This document shows positions 38,005 to 64,000 of a stretch of DNA of 64,000 bases, one piece after another. A program made the position numbers and the translations under genes. The stretch covers positions 14,836,492 through 14,900,491 of the forward strand of contig NC_059372.1 of the NCBI RefSeq assembly GCF_019703515.2, in the 5' to 3' direction. The notes under the pieces were generated by a model that was not told the DNA's origin, searched no databases, and saw only the letters and a list, made by a program, of their open reading frames with translations. The DNA comes from Myxocyprinus asiaticus. Taxonomy: Eukaryota; Chordata; Actinopteri; Cypriniformes; Catostomidae. Position 1 is the first letter of the stretch; each line of letters starts with the position of its first letter.

Positions 38005-38165
38005 AAGAACCATGGTACCACCATGTACTTTGGGACTTGGCTCCATGGTAGTACTATGGCATTCTTTGAAGTACCTTGGAGAACCATGATAATTACATGG
38101 TGTACAACTAAGCTAATAATCATTCAGTACAATGGTATCAAAGTACCATGGTATATCTGATACTT
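38005..38165. repeat. Cluster of palindromic ACCATGGTA motifs
   Basis: Within about 160 bp there are repeated near-palindromes: accatggtaccaccatg, ctccatggtagtactatgg, agaaccatgataattacatgg, aaagtaccatggtatatctg. It lies just upstream of the first coding exon of dgka. It looks like a dispersed inverted-repeat element, or less likely a protein-binding cluster. Confidence 0.55.
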
Positions 38166-38418
38166 TCACTGCCACAGTGCTTTTTGTAAGGGTAATAGGG
38201 CTTATAACAAGAATCCACTCCTGTTTTAATGTACTTTTTGATTGGCAGACATCTTGGCAGAGTGACTTAATGCATATTATACTTGCTTTATGTGCATGAA
38301 AACTTAAATGTATAAAAAGTTAAGATTGTTCTGCCTTTCATCTGTCTGTTTTTCTCTCTCTCTCACCCACATTTCTCTTTCTTTCTTTCACTCATTGTTA
38401 ATGAAAGGCTCTGGCGTG

Positions 38419-63935
<25,517 letters not shown>

Positions 63936-63966
63936 GTGAGTCCAACAGTTTTAGGGTGCCGCTAGT

Positions 63967-64000
63967 TAAAGAGAGAGTTCACCAAAAATGAAAATTCTCT
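63967..64000. repeat. Family A MITE, left end, cut by window edge
   Basis: aaagagagagttcaccaaaaatgaaaattctct matches the outermost bases of family A copies. Confidence 0.75.

Overview
The window looks like vertebrate nuclear DNA from a ray-finned fish, most likely a cyprinid (carp, goldfish, barb group). The grounds are small coding exons with GT/AG junctions in long AT-rich introns, two recognisable vertebrate genes, and dense fish-type transposons: Tc1 elements, short palindromic elements, a tRNA-derived SINE, an L1-like LINE and a DIRS retrotransposon. Nothing prokaryotic or viral was found. The species cannot be fixed from the sequence alone.

Layout. 1-740 is a GATA/GACA tetranucleotide tract. 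0.7-10.1 kb is intergenic, with several non-autonomous DNA transposons (3.2-4.6, 4.7-5.3, 5.35-6.45 and 7.89-9.53 kb). 10.16-13.85 kb carries the complete five-exon coding region of rnf41 (Nrdp1 E3 ubiquitin ligase, about 318 codons), with a probable 3' UTR to about 16.1 kb. 16.1-38.4 kb is a gene-poor gap. It holds a composite minisatellite (17.2-17.9), a decayed L1-type LINE (18.8-22.8), a Tc1 element (23.3-24.8), a hAT-type element with a perfect 8-bp target duplication (26.2-26.7), and a second Tc1 copy with long inverted ends (36.1-37.7).

38.4-63.9 kb holds 21 coding exons of a diacylglycerol kinase of the calcium-dependent type I class, best matched to alpha (dgka): recoverin-homology region, two EF-hands, two C1 zinc fingers, catalytic domain and most of the accessory domain. 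The last exon or exons lie beyond the right edge. DGKA and RNF41 both lie at human 12q13, so their linkage here agrees with conserved synteny.

The most unusual part is the 9.4-kb dgka intron 7. A tandem array of roughly 140-bp units is split by a minus-strand DIRS1-like retrotransposon with inverted terminal repeats (about 45.83-51.94 kb). That element contains a 312-bp inverted-repeat element and a Sleeping Beauty-type Tc1 element. The Tc1 transposase region is itself broken by a 92-bp inverted copy of the junction between the array and the DIRS left end, 5.2 kb away.

The two genes act separately. Rnf41 ubiquitinates receptor and signalling targets. Diacylglycerol kinase alpha phosphorylates diacylglycerol to phosphatidic acid under calcium control. 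The sequence shows no operon-like coupling between them. All coordinates were read by eye. Exon edges were chosen so that GT/AG sites and reading frame agree.
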